Assembly: GCF_002940665.1 (NCBI RefSeq) | Contig: NZ_MIGY01000001.1 | Location: 62,001-126,000 of the forward strand | Origin: Xanthomonas arboricola | Lineage (GTDB): Bacteria > Pseudomonadota > Gammaproteobacteria > Xanthomonadales > Xanthomonadaceae | Reading direction: 5' to 3' | Length of the DNA stretch: 64,000 nucleotides | Part shown: piece by piece, positions 7,460-14,374 of the stretch | Layout: each line of letters starts with the position of its first letter | How positions within the stretch are numbered: the stretch's first letter is position 1 | Translations under genes and position numbers: made by a program | The notes under the pieces: generated by a model | Databases searched by the model: none | What the model saw: only the letters and a program-made list of their open reading frames with translations | Told to the model about the DNA's origin: nothing

Positions 7460-9132
7460 GACGGCGGGCATGGCTGGAGGCCCGCCGTTCGCGCGGGCCG
7501 CTGCACCGTTCCAAACGTGAGAAAGCATCCAAGACCAGATCACTGGTACTGCCCTTGGCCACCACGCTGTCGGCCATCTGCCTTGTCGCAGCCTGCGGCA
7601 CGTCCGGCACGCAACAGCACACCTCGGCGGCGGAAGGCTCCACCAGCCTGGACTTCGACGCAGCCCGGTACGAACGCCAATCCCTGATCGTCGATGGCCG
7701 TACCATCGCCGTGCGCGCCTACGAGAATATCGTCTACGTCGCCCGGCCGGTGGACACCACCTACCAGGTAATGAACATCTACGTGCCCGAGGTGTACTTC
7801 CAGGGCCAGGGCATCGGCGCGTTCACCGCGCAGACCGCGCCGATCTTCTTCCCCAACCAGGTCGGTGGCTACATGCCCGGCAAGCCCGGCACGCCGGCCG
7901 GACGTGGCCGCCCCCCCGCCGACGGCGGCCCGCGCGGTGCCGGAACTCCGCCTCCCGAAGGTGTGCCTGCGGGCAGAGGTGGCCCCCCGAGAGACAGCGG
8001 CCAGCCCAGCACGATCGCCGTGGCGCTGTCCAAGGGTTACGTGGTCGCCTCGCCCGGCGCCCGCGGCAGAACCACGCGCGATACTGACGGCCGCTACACC
8101 GGCAAGGCGCCTGCGGCCATCGTCGACCTCAAGGCGGCGGTGCGCTACCTGCGCCACAACGATGCACGCATGCCCGGCGACGCCGAGAAGATCATCTCCA
8201 ACGGCACCAGCGCCGGCGGCGCGTTGTCGGCCCTGCTGGGCGCCAGCGGCAACAGCGCCGACTACGCGCCCCATCTGGAGGAACTGGGCGCCGCGCCGGC
8301 GCGCGACGACATCTTTGCCGTGTCCGCCTACTGCCCGATCACCAACCTCGAACATGCCGACAGCGCCTACGAGTGGCTGTTCAACGGCGTCAACGATTAC
8401 AAGAAGATCGAGATGGCGATGCTGGACTACAACGTGCAGCGCAAGGAAGTCGCGGGCACGTTGACGCAGGCGCAGATCGCGCTATCCGGCGCGTTGAAGG
8501 CGCAGTTCCCCGGCTATCTCGACAGCCTCGGCCTGCGCGACGCGCAAGGTCGGCCGCTGCGCCTGGACAGCGCCGGCAACGGCACCTTCAAGGACTACGT
8601 GAAGTCGCTGCTCATCGCCTCGGCGCAGACGGCGCTGGACGAGGGCAGAGACCTATCGGGCCTGTCCTGGCTCAGTGTGCAGGGCGGCAAGGTGCGCGAT
8701 CTGGATTTCGACCAGTACGTGCGTTATGCGGGGCGCATGAAGCTGCCCCCCGCGTTCGACGCCCTCGACCTGGGCAGCGGCGAGAACCAACTGTTCGGCA
8801 CACAGGCGATCGACAAGCGCCACTTCACGGCGTTCGCCCAGGAGCACAGCACCGCCGCCGACGCCTCCCTGGCCGATGCCGAAAAGGTCAAGATGATGAA
8901 CGCCATGCGCTACATCGGTGCGACCGGCACGGCCACGTCGAGACACTGGCGCATCCGCCACGGCACGAAAGACCGCGACACTTCGCTGGCCGTACCCACG
9001 ATCCTGGCCGCGACGTTGCAGAACAAGGGCTACGCCGTCGATTTCGCCTTGCCCTGGGATCGCCCGCACAGCGGCGACTACGACCTGGACGCCCTGTTCG
9101 CCTGGATGGAGCGGGTCAGCCTCGCGGAGTGA
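7456..9132 (+). CDS. Probable secreted lipoprotein tannase, subtype B (alpha/beta hydrolase)
   Basis: A serine esterase resembling subtype B tannases, which split galloyl esters. The visible family features are an N-terminal MNIYVPEVYF strand, AVALSKGYVVASPGARG, and the nucleophile elbow NGTSAGGALSALLG. The late catalytic region has RIRHGTKDRDTS (Asp) and PWDRPHSGDYDLDALFAW (His). A Pro/Gly-rich insert spans about 7,875-8,000. A lipoprotein signal (LATTLSAICLVAACG) is plain, so the enzyme should be membrane-anchored outside the cytoplasm. The start is uncertain: no ATG lies in frame before the signal. I used the TTG at 7456 overlapping the previous stop, but a later start cannot be excluded. 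The tannase label is from remembered family motifs, not a search. Confidence 0.65.
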   Translation: MRRRAWLEARRSRGPLHRSKREKASKTRSLVLPLATTLSAICLVAACGTSGTQQHTSAAEGSTSLDFDAARYERQSLIVDGRTIAVRAYENIVYVARPVDTTYQVMNIYVPEVYFQGQGIGAFTAQTAPIFFPNQVGGYMPGKPGTPAGRGRPPADGGPRGAGTPPPEGVPAGRGGPPRDSGQPSTIAVALSKGYVVASPGARGRTTRDTDGRYTGKAPAAIVDLKAAVRYLRHNDARMPGDAEKIISNGTSAGGALSALLGASGNSADYAPHLEELGAAPARDDIFAVSAYCPITNLEHADSAYEWLFNGVNDYKKIEMAMLDYNVQRKEVAGTLTQAQIALSGALKAQFPGYLDSLGLRDAQGRPLRLDSAGNGTFKDYVKSLLIASAQTALDEGRDLSGLSWLSVQGGKVRDLDFDQYVRYAGRMKLPPAFDALDLGSGENQLFGTQAIDKRHFTAFAQEHSTAADASLADAEKVKMMNAMRYIGATGTATSRHWRIRHGTKDRDTSLAVPTILAATLQNKGYAVDFALPWDRPHSGDYDLDALFAWMERVSLAE

Positions 9133-9187
9133 GGTTCGCAGCACTGCCGATCCCGGTATGCCACGCAGCGACACATGAGGACAAGAG

Positions 9188-9922
9188 ATGCTTAACGTAC
9201 TTCGATCCAGCGCCGGGCGATCCTTCGCCCGAGGCCCATTCAAGATCCGCCGGATACGCCCCGGCGCCATCCTCGGCACCGATGCCGATCCGGCCTTCGG
9301 GCAGTTCAGTGTCGTCGATCATGCCCATCTCGATGTGGGCACCGTGGTCGCAATGCACGAGCACGTCAACGACGAGATCCTTAGCTACCTGTGGCGCGGG
9401 ACGATGGTTCATGAAGATTCGGCAGGCCACAGGGTTTCGATCCACCCAGGCAAGCTGATGATGATGAACGCCGGCAAGAGCTTCTGGCACGAGGAATCGA
9501 CGCCAGACGAGCCGGTGGAGATGCTGCAGATATTCTTCCGCCCGCGCGAGGCCGATCTATCCGGGCAGGTGCAGTTCTTCGAGCGCCCGGCAGACTTCGC
9601 CGAGCAGGGCTGGAACCTGATCGCTGCGCCCGAGGGAAGCCCTGCGCTGCTCTCGGTGCGGCAGAGCGTCACGGTCTACGACGCCCATCTCAAGGCCGGC
9701 GAGGCGATCGAGATCCCGCATGCAGAAGGCTTGTCGCCATGGCTGTATGTCATGGATGGACGGGTCAGCATCGGCGGCGAGCGCCTCGGCAAGGGCGACG
9801 CGGCCACCGACTTGCAGATCGCCTTGCCGGCCGTGCGCGCCGAAGTGGCGACGACGCTGGTGCTGTTCCTCGTCGATCGTGGGGCGTCCGGCTCGCATGC
9901 CGGCACGATCAGCGGCCAATAG
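9188..9922 (+). CDS. Pirin-family cupin protein (YhhW-like)
   Basis: A second pirin-type bicupin of 244 aa, quite different in sequence from the one upstream. It keeps metal ligands in AMHEHVNDEILSYLW and in KSFWHEES, with a FGQFSVVDHAHLDVG opening strand. The C-terminal cupin has VYDAHLKAGEAIEIPHAEG and LYVMDGRVSIGGE. The C-terminal half resembles YhhW, for which quercetin 2,3-dioxygenase activity is known. It lies 55 bases after the tannase-like gene and 81 before an SDR gene on the same strand. Two distinct pirins in one small cluster is notable. Polyphenol oxidation is a reasonable but untested role. Confidence 0.85.
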   Translation: MLNVLRSSAGRSFARGPFKIRRIRPGAILGTDADPAFGQFSVVDHAHLDVGTVVAMHEHVNDEILSYLWRGTMVHEDSAGHRVSIHPGKLMMMNAGKSFWHEESTPDEPVEMLQIFFRPREADLSGQVQFFERPADFAEQGWNLIAAPEGSPALLSVRQSVTVYDAHLKAGEAIEIPHAEGLSPWLYVMDGRVSIGGERLGKGDAATDLQIALPAVRAEVATTLVLFLVDRGASGSHAGTISGQ

Positions 9923-10003
9923 CGGCCCGCGCCGACTGTCCAGGCGCCGACTGCTCCCATTGCTGGCGCGATGTTTTCCAACCTAGAGCAACGAGGTGTG
10001 ACC

Positions 10004-10771
10004 ATGAGACTGCAGGATAAAGTCGTTGTCATCACGGGTGCGGCCAGCGGCATCGGCGCAAGTACGGCGAAGCTGTTCGCTCGCGAGGGCGGGCTGGTGG
10101 TGGCCACCGACATCCAACTGTCCGGCGTGGAAGCCGTGGTCGCGGACATCGCCGCCGCGGGCGGCCGGGCGATCGCCGTCGGCCACAACGTCGCTTCGGC
10201 CGCCGATTGGAAGACCGTCGTGGAGCGCGCGATCGCTGAGTTCGGCCGGGTCGATGTCCTCATCAACAACGCCGGGGCCGCCGACAGGAAGCCAATCCAG
10301 GAGAGCACTCCGGAGACGACCGACGAGGACGACTGGAACCGCGTCATCGACATCGACCTCAAGAGCGTCTTCCTGGGCATGAAGTACGCGATCCCGGCGA
10401 TGAAAAATGCCGGCCGCGGCTCGATCATCAACGTATCGTCGATCGCCGCCATGGCGGGCAGCGGCGGCCCCTTCGCCTATACCGCGGCCAAGGGCGGCGT
10501 GCGCTCGATGACCAAGCACGTGGCCTACCACTACGGCAGGTTCAACATCCGCGTGAACTCGATCCACCCGGGCGGAGTCAGGACGCCGATGATCGAGGCA
10601 GACCTCGCCAACCACGCTGAACTCGCCAAGATGATCATGGGCAGCATCCCGCTCGGCCGGCTTGCGGAGCCCTTGGAAATCGCCAACCTGGCCTTGTTCC
10701 TGGCCTCGGACGAGTCGAGCTACCTGACCGGAGCCGAGCTGGTGGCCGATGGCGGGGTGACAGCCGCCTGA
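10004..10771 (+). CDS. SDR-family oxidoreductase (classical, 255 aa)
   Basis: Classical short-chain dehydrogenase. Motifs: VVITGAASGIGAS near residue 8, acidic cofactor residue in VVATDIQLSG (NAD preference), NNAG near residue 88, catalytic Ser in NVSSIAAM, and YTAAKGGVRSMTKH with both Tyr and Lys. The C-terminal GAELVADGG is typical. I chose the ATG at 10004, preceded by GAGGTGTG; the ATG at 9971 would add eleven unlikely residues. It is the last plus-strand gene of the cargo cluster and faces the convergent FAD monooxygenase gene. It may complete an oxidation step in the same route. Confidence 0.9.
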   Translation: MRLQDKVVVITGAASGIGASTAKLFAREGGLVVATDIQLSGVEAVVADIAAAGGRAIAVGHNVASAADWKTVVERAIAEFGRVDVLINNAGAADRKPIQESTPETTDEDDWNRVIDIDLKSVFLGMKYAIPAMKNAGRGSIINVSSIAAMAGSGGPFAYTAAKGGVRSMTKHVAYHYGRFNIRVNSIHPGGVRTPMIEADLANHAELAKMIMGSIPLGRLAEPLEIANLALFLASDESSYLTGAELVADGGVTAA

Positions 10772-10837
10772 AGACGGCGGCCGCCTCGGATCGCAACGGG
10801 CGGCGATGCCATCGCCGTCCATGGAGGGGCGCGCCGG

Positions 10838-11956
10838 TCACTTCGCCGCCGCATAGCGGCGATACTCGGCGCTGATCCGGCTCGAATGGGCGACCAGCCC
10901 GCGCACGAACGGCAATCGCGCCGCCCCGTAGCGGGCCAGCGCGGCGGCAATGGGTTCCTCTGCCGGCCGGTCGGCCAGCGTCCCGGCCAGCAACGTGGCA
11001 TCTTCCACGCCGGTCAGGTAGCCGCGCCCGGTCATCGGCGAGACGACGTGGGCCGCATCGCCGACGATGGCCAATGCGCCATGCGCCAGGCGAGGCGGCA
11101 TGTACTCGGCGATCGGCGCGCCGCTCAGCACTTCGGTCGAGCGCACCCCGGCCATCACCGCCTCCGCCCATTCCGCTGGCCAGAATCGCGGCGCCAGCGT
11201 CGCCAGTTCTTCCCTGACCGCTTCGTCGATCGTTCCACGCCCCAGCGTTCCCACGATCTCGCCATCGGCGGTCAGGCAGCCGCTGCGGCGCAGCAGTTCG
11301 TCCCGATGCACGTCGAACCAGGCGAAGGTGACTTGGCGCCGCCCAGGTTCCACCGAGCCATCACGGCCAGGGAGCGTTGCGGCGACCAGTCTGTAGCCAC
11401 CCATGAATTCGATCCACAGTCCGCCATCCGACGGCCAGGGGACTGGGCGCGCCAGCGTGCGTTCCTCGACCAGCCCGCGCCACACCAGGTAGCCGGCGTA
11501 ACGGGCGAATGGGGCTTCCGGGGCGATCGCCCGGCGCACGGTGCTGCGATAACCGTCCGCGCCGATCACTGCTGCGGCGACCCGTTCGCTGCCGTCGGCA
11601 AAGGTGATGCGCGCTCGATCGCCCAAATCGGTGATAGAGGCGACGGTCTTGCCTTCTTCGAGGACAATGCCTGGTGTGGCGATCGCCCGCTCTCGCAGCC
11701 AGGCGTACAGCGCCGGCCAGGTGGTCAGTTCGCGATAGGCAGGCACCACGGGCAGCACGGGCGGCTGACGCGGATCGTGCCCCGTGGCCGCTGCCACGAG
11801 GGCCAGGTCGATGCTCAGGCTGTCGCCGCCGTGCACGTGCCCGGCGGAGCGCTCGACGACATGCACCGGCACGCCTCTCGCCACGCAGGCGAGCGCCAGG
11901 GTGAGGCCGGCGAGCGACGCGCCGACGATGGTGATTTCCGGGTGCGGAGCGCTCAT
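10838..11956 (-). CDS. FAD-dependent monooxygenase (aromatic hydroxylase type)
   Basis: A 372-aa single-component flavoprotein monooxygenase-like protein. The N-terminal dinucleotide motif is VGASLAGLTLALA (residues 11-23), a GxSxxG variant common in this family. The DG motif is IGADGYRSTVRR near residue 137. The GD motif is IVGDAAHVVSPMTGRGYLTG near residue 292, binding FAD ribose. Relatives hydroxylate phenols, salicylates or polyketides. It lies 39 bases downstream of the TetR gene on the same strand and is probably co-transcribed with it. The substrate is unknown; an aromatic ring would fit the tannase and pirins nearby. Confidence 0.88.
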   Translation of the reverse strand: MSAPHPEITIVGASLAGLTLALACVARGVPVHVVERSAGHVHGGDSLSIDLALVAAATGHDPRQPPVLPVVPAYRELTTWPALYAWLRERAIATPGIVLEEGKTVASITDLGDRARITFADGSERVAAAVIGADGYRSTVRRAIAPEAPFARYAGYLVWRGLVEERTLARPVPWPSDGGLWIEFMGGYRLVAATLPGRDGSVEPGRRQVTFAWFDVHRDELLRRSGCLTADGEIVGTLGRGTIDEAVREELATLAPRFWPAEWAEAVMAGVRSTEVLSGAPIAEYMPPRLAHGALAIVGDAAHVVSPMTGRGYLTGVEDATLLAGTLADRPAEEPIAAALARYGAARLPFVRGLVAHSSRISAEYRRYAAAK

Positions 11957-11995
11957 AGCGTGCGAATGTCCATGAAGTTCACCTTTTGGATCTGG

Positions 11996-12631
11996 TCAGC
12001 AAGCGCGAAGCCCCTTCGTCACGATCAAGACCGCATCGTCAATGCTCCGGCTTGCCTGGAGGTTGTTCGTGAACAGGTGCAGCCAAGACATGCCGGTCAA
12101 CATCGCCACGGCTGCTTCGACCAACGCAGAATCCTCGATCTCTCCCCGCTCGACGGCACGGGCGAAGATGTTGCGCAAGGTTCGTTCGCGACGAGGAAGG
12201 AAGGTTTCGCGGAATTCCTGCAGGGACTCCGGGTTCAACTGGATTTCGGTGATGAAGCTGCGCAGCGCTTCACCGGAACGGGTGGTGGCCCACCAGCGCC
12301 ATAGAGAGCCTAGATGCGCCTTGAGATCCTGTTCCAGGCTCCCAGTATCGGGAACGACGAGCGATGCTTCACCGGAGCGCTCATAAACCTCCCGGATCAG
12401 CGCCGCCTTGCTGCCCCACCAGCGGTAGATGGTGGGTTTGCTCGCCCCGGCACGGGCGACCACCGCATCCAGGGTGAATGCCTTGTAGCCGTTTTCTTCC
12501 AGGATGTCTTCCGCGGCCGTCAGGATCGCCTCGGTGCTTTCGGGGCTGCGGACAGCGCCGATAGAAAGGCGGCTTCGGCCTTTGGGCTTGGCATTTTTTG
12601 CCGGCGTACCGGTCTTCTTTCCAGGTTTCAT
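11996..12631 (-). CDS. TetR-family transcriptional regulator
   Basis: A 211-aa repressor-type regulator. A basic, lysine-rich leader of about 30 residues precedes the helix-turn-helix (AFTLDAVVARAGASKPTIYRWWGSK without the whole run quoted: key residues are T, GASKPTIYRWW). The C-terminal ligand domain is alpha-helical with LWRWWATTRSGEALRSF. The FAD monooxygenase gene follows on the same strand 39 bases later, so the regulator probably controls itself and that enzyme. A candidate operator lies 33 bases upstream of its start. The ligand is not predictable. Confidence 0.88.
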   Translation of the reverse strand: MKPGKKTGTPAKNAKPKGRSRLSIGAVRSPESTEAILTAAEDILEENGYKAFTLDAVVARAGASKPTIYRWWGSKAALIREVYERSGEASLVVPDTGSLEQDLKAHLGSLWRWWATTRSGEALRSFITEIQLNPESLQEFRETFLPRRERTLRNIFARAVERGEIEDSALVEAAVAMLTGMSWLHLFTNNLQASRSIDDAVLIVTKGLRAC

Positions 12632-12934
12632 TTGTCTGTTCTGGCTATCGACTTTGCATCCGAGGACACTCTTTGAAGGTGTCTAACCGCCGGCCGAGGC
12701 GGGCGTAGGGATGGACGAGAACATGCCCGGCGCCATCGACTGACCGGACATGAAGATGCGAAGTGGATCTGGCTCCATCAGTGCTGGCTCAGGTGACGGG
12801 AATCGCCCTTGACCCCGGCGGAGAAGGGCTGTTCCGATCAAATAGACACTGTGAGTATTTATAGGCTAGGATTATTACATCGTCAATCTCGATGGTGATG
12901 CCCGAAAGAGGAGTTAATAAAGGAGAACGAATAA
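12632..12934. other. Divergent intergenic region, TetR and LysR genes
   Basis: About 300 bases with no convincing gene. The left part holds a GACAC-N9-GTGTC dyad. The right part turns AT-rich (GAGTATTTATAGGCTAGGATTATT around 12,852-12,875 in shorter pieces) and likely carries the promoter of the LysR gene, with AAAGGAG as its ribosome site at 12,920-12,926. A further GACAC occurs at 12,845-12,849. This is also the border between cargo and transfer module. Confidence 0.5.
12664..12682. promoter_or_regulatory. GACAC-N9-GTGTC dyad, candidate TetR operator
   Basis: GACAC at 12,664-12,668 and its complement GTGTC at 12,678-12,682 are separated by nine bases. The dyad lies 33 bases upstream of the TetR start codon, where a self-repressing operator is expected. 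Arms are short, so chance is possible. Confidence 0.35.
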
Positions 12935-13879
12935 ATGGAGCTACGACATCTCCGCTACTTCTTGGCTGTAGCCGAAGAACTTCACTTCGCGCGGGCCGCT
13001 GAGCGGCTGCACATCGAGCAATCGCCCTTGTCGAGGGCCATCAAAGAACTCGAAGAAGAACTGGGGACGCAACTGTTCGTGCGTACCACGCGCAGCACGC
13101 GGCTGACCCGCGCGGGCACGTTGTTTCTGGAACATGTGCGTCGCGTGTTCGCCGCCCTGCAGCAGGCCCGCGACAGCGTGAAGGCTGCCGCCAATGGTTT
13201 CCACCGACAACTGCGCATCGCCTTGTCGGACGGCATTACGCCCTCGCGCCTGCCGGCGCTGCTCGCGCTATGTCGGGAGGAAGAACCCGAGGTCGAGATC
13301 CGCTTCTTCGAGGTTCCGCTGTCGCAGCAGATCAAGGGCTTGAACGATGATCTGTACGATTTGGGATTCGCGCAGTCCGAGGAGGTCGGTGACGGTATTA
13401 CCGCCTTACCTGTTTGGAGCGACCCGCTGATGGTGGCCGTGCCAGCGCGCCATTCGCTGCTGATCCATAAGCGTATTCCGTTGGAAGAACTCATGCGCTT
13501 TCCGCTGGTGGTATGCGACGCACCGGCGTGCGAGGGCCATGCGCGCCAAGTCGAGCGGGTGTTGCGCCGGTCGAGCATGGAGCCACTGATTGCCGAACGG
13601 GTGGCATCATCCGACCTGATGATGGCGCTGGTGTCGGCTGGCCTCGCCGTGGGACTGAGCGGTGCCTCGCACATTGCGACCAGTCGGGAACCCGGCGTTG
13701 TCGCACGGCCGCTGGCCGGCCGGTCGCCGGTACTCACGACGTACCTGCTGTACCCGGCAGGCGAGCCATCGCAAGTGCTGGCTCGCTTCATCGAGCGCGT
13801 GCAGGCCATCGAGTCCCCCAAGGCCGTCAGGCCCGCGCCGGGCAATGATCCTTACCTCTCGGAGGAAACAGAGCCATGA
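12935..13879 (+). CDS. LysR-family regulator of the ICE transfer module
   Basis: A 314-aa LTTR with a typical start MELRHLRYFLAVAEELHF. The helix-turn-helix follows (AAERLHIEQSPLSRAIKELE) with the wing LFVRTTRSTRLTRAG. The effector domain includes RIALSDGITPSRLPALL. A LysR gene directly before the traG/trb block is a recurring feature of Tn4371-type ICEs, as recalled. A strong AAAGGAG precedes the ATG. Its stop overlaps the start of the small lipoprotein gene as ATGA, so both are translated together. It may control entry-exclusion or transfer genes; no binding site was identified with confidence. Confidence 0.88.
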   Translation: MELRHLRYFLAVAEELHFARAAERLHIEQSPLSRAIKELEEELGTQLFVRTTRSTRLTRAGTLFLEHVRRVFAALQQARDSVKAAANGFHRQLRIALSDGITPSRLPALLALCREEEPEVEIRFFEVPLSQQIKGLNDDLYDLGFAQSEEVGDGITALPVWSDPLMVAVPARHSLLIHKRIPLEELMRFPLVVCDAPACEGHARQVERVLRRSSMEPLIAERVASSDLMMALVSAGLAVGLSGASHIATSREPGVVARPLAGRSPVLTTYLLYPAGEPSQVLARFIERVQAIESPKAVRPAPGNDPYLSEETEP

Positions 13880-14139
13880 ACAAGACCATACTGCTCCTGC
13901 TGGCCGCGTTTTTGACTGCCTGCGGCCAATCAGAAACGCCCAAGCAGGCCGACATCCCGACCGTGGAGGAACTGGCTGCCGATCCGACACGGTTGAAGGA
14001 GTTGCGCCAACAGTGCAAGACCGATCGCCCCAAGTTGGGCGATGTGCTGTGCAATCGGGTAGCCGAGGCAACGCGCAAGCGCTTCTACGGTGACGGTACA
14101 ACGCCCTACACACCGCCAGAGAATCCGCCCAAGTTCTGA
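13876..14139 (+). CDS. EexN-like small lipoprotein (possible entry exclusion)
   Basis: An 87-aa protein with a lipoprotein signal peptide (TILLLLAAFLTACG, lipobox LTAC). The mature part has the EexN-like pattern LAADPTRLKELRQQC, a second Cys (DVLCNRVAEA) and RKRFYG. It strongly resembles the other small lipoprotein at 21757, which has LAADHVRLKALRAQC, a second Cys and RRRFFAG. EexN and TrbK proteins stop a cell receiving a copy of an element it already has. The start ATG overlaps the LysR stop. A terminator follows 42 bases after the stop, so this pair is a separate unit from traG. Function is inferred from family and location. Confidence 0.75.
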   Translation: MNKTILLLLAAFLTACGQSETPKQADIPTVEELAADPTRLKELRQQCKTDRPKLGDVLCNRVAEATRKRFYGDGTTPYTPPENPPKF

Positions 14140-14180
14140 TCGCTGGCGATTCGCTACGAATCCTTCATTCTTCGCTAGAC

Positions 14181-14217
14181 ACGCCGCAATGCGCCATCGC
14201 TTGCGGCGTTTTTCTTT
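14181..14217 (+). terminator. Rho-independent terminator after the lysR-eexN pair
   Basis: The stem ACGCCGCAA (14,181-14,189) pairs perfectly with TTGCGGCGT (14,201-14,209) around an 11-base loop and runs into TTTTTCTTT-type sequence. It separates the LysR/lipoprotein unit from traG. A second weak hairpin, CGGCAC and GTGCCG at 14,312-14,329, follows before traG. Confidence 0.85.
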
Positions 14218-14374
14218 GGCCCGACCCTGCGCGAATTCTTTCTTTTTGCTCGACTTTTCTGCCGATAACGGTCTTTGACCGGCACTGACCCGGCACCGAT
14301 CCTGACGCCTGCGGCACGTCCTAGTGCCGTTTCTTCCATGAGGAATCAGCGCAGGAGAGATCGGAGGCCAGGTC

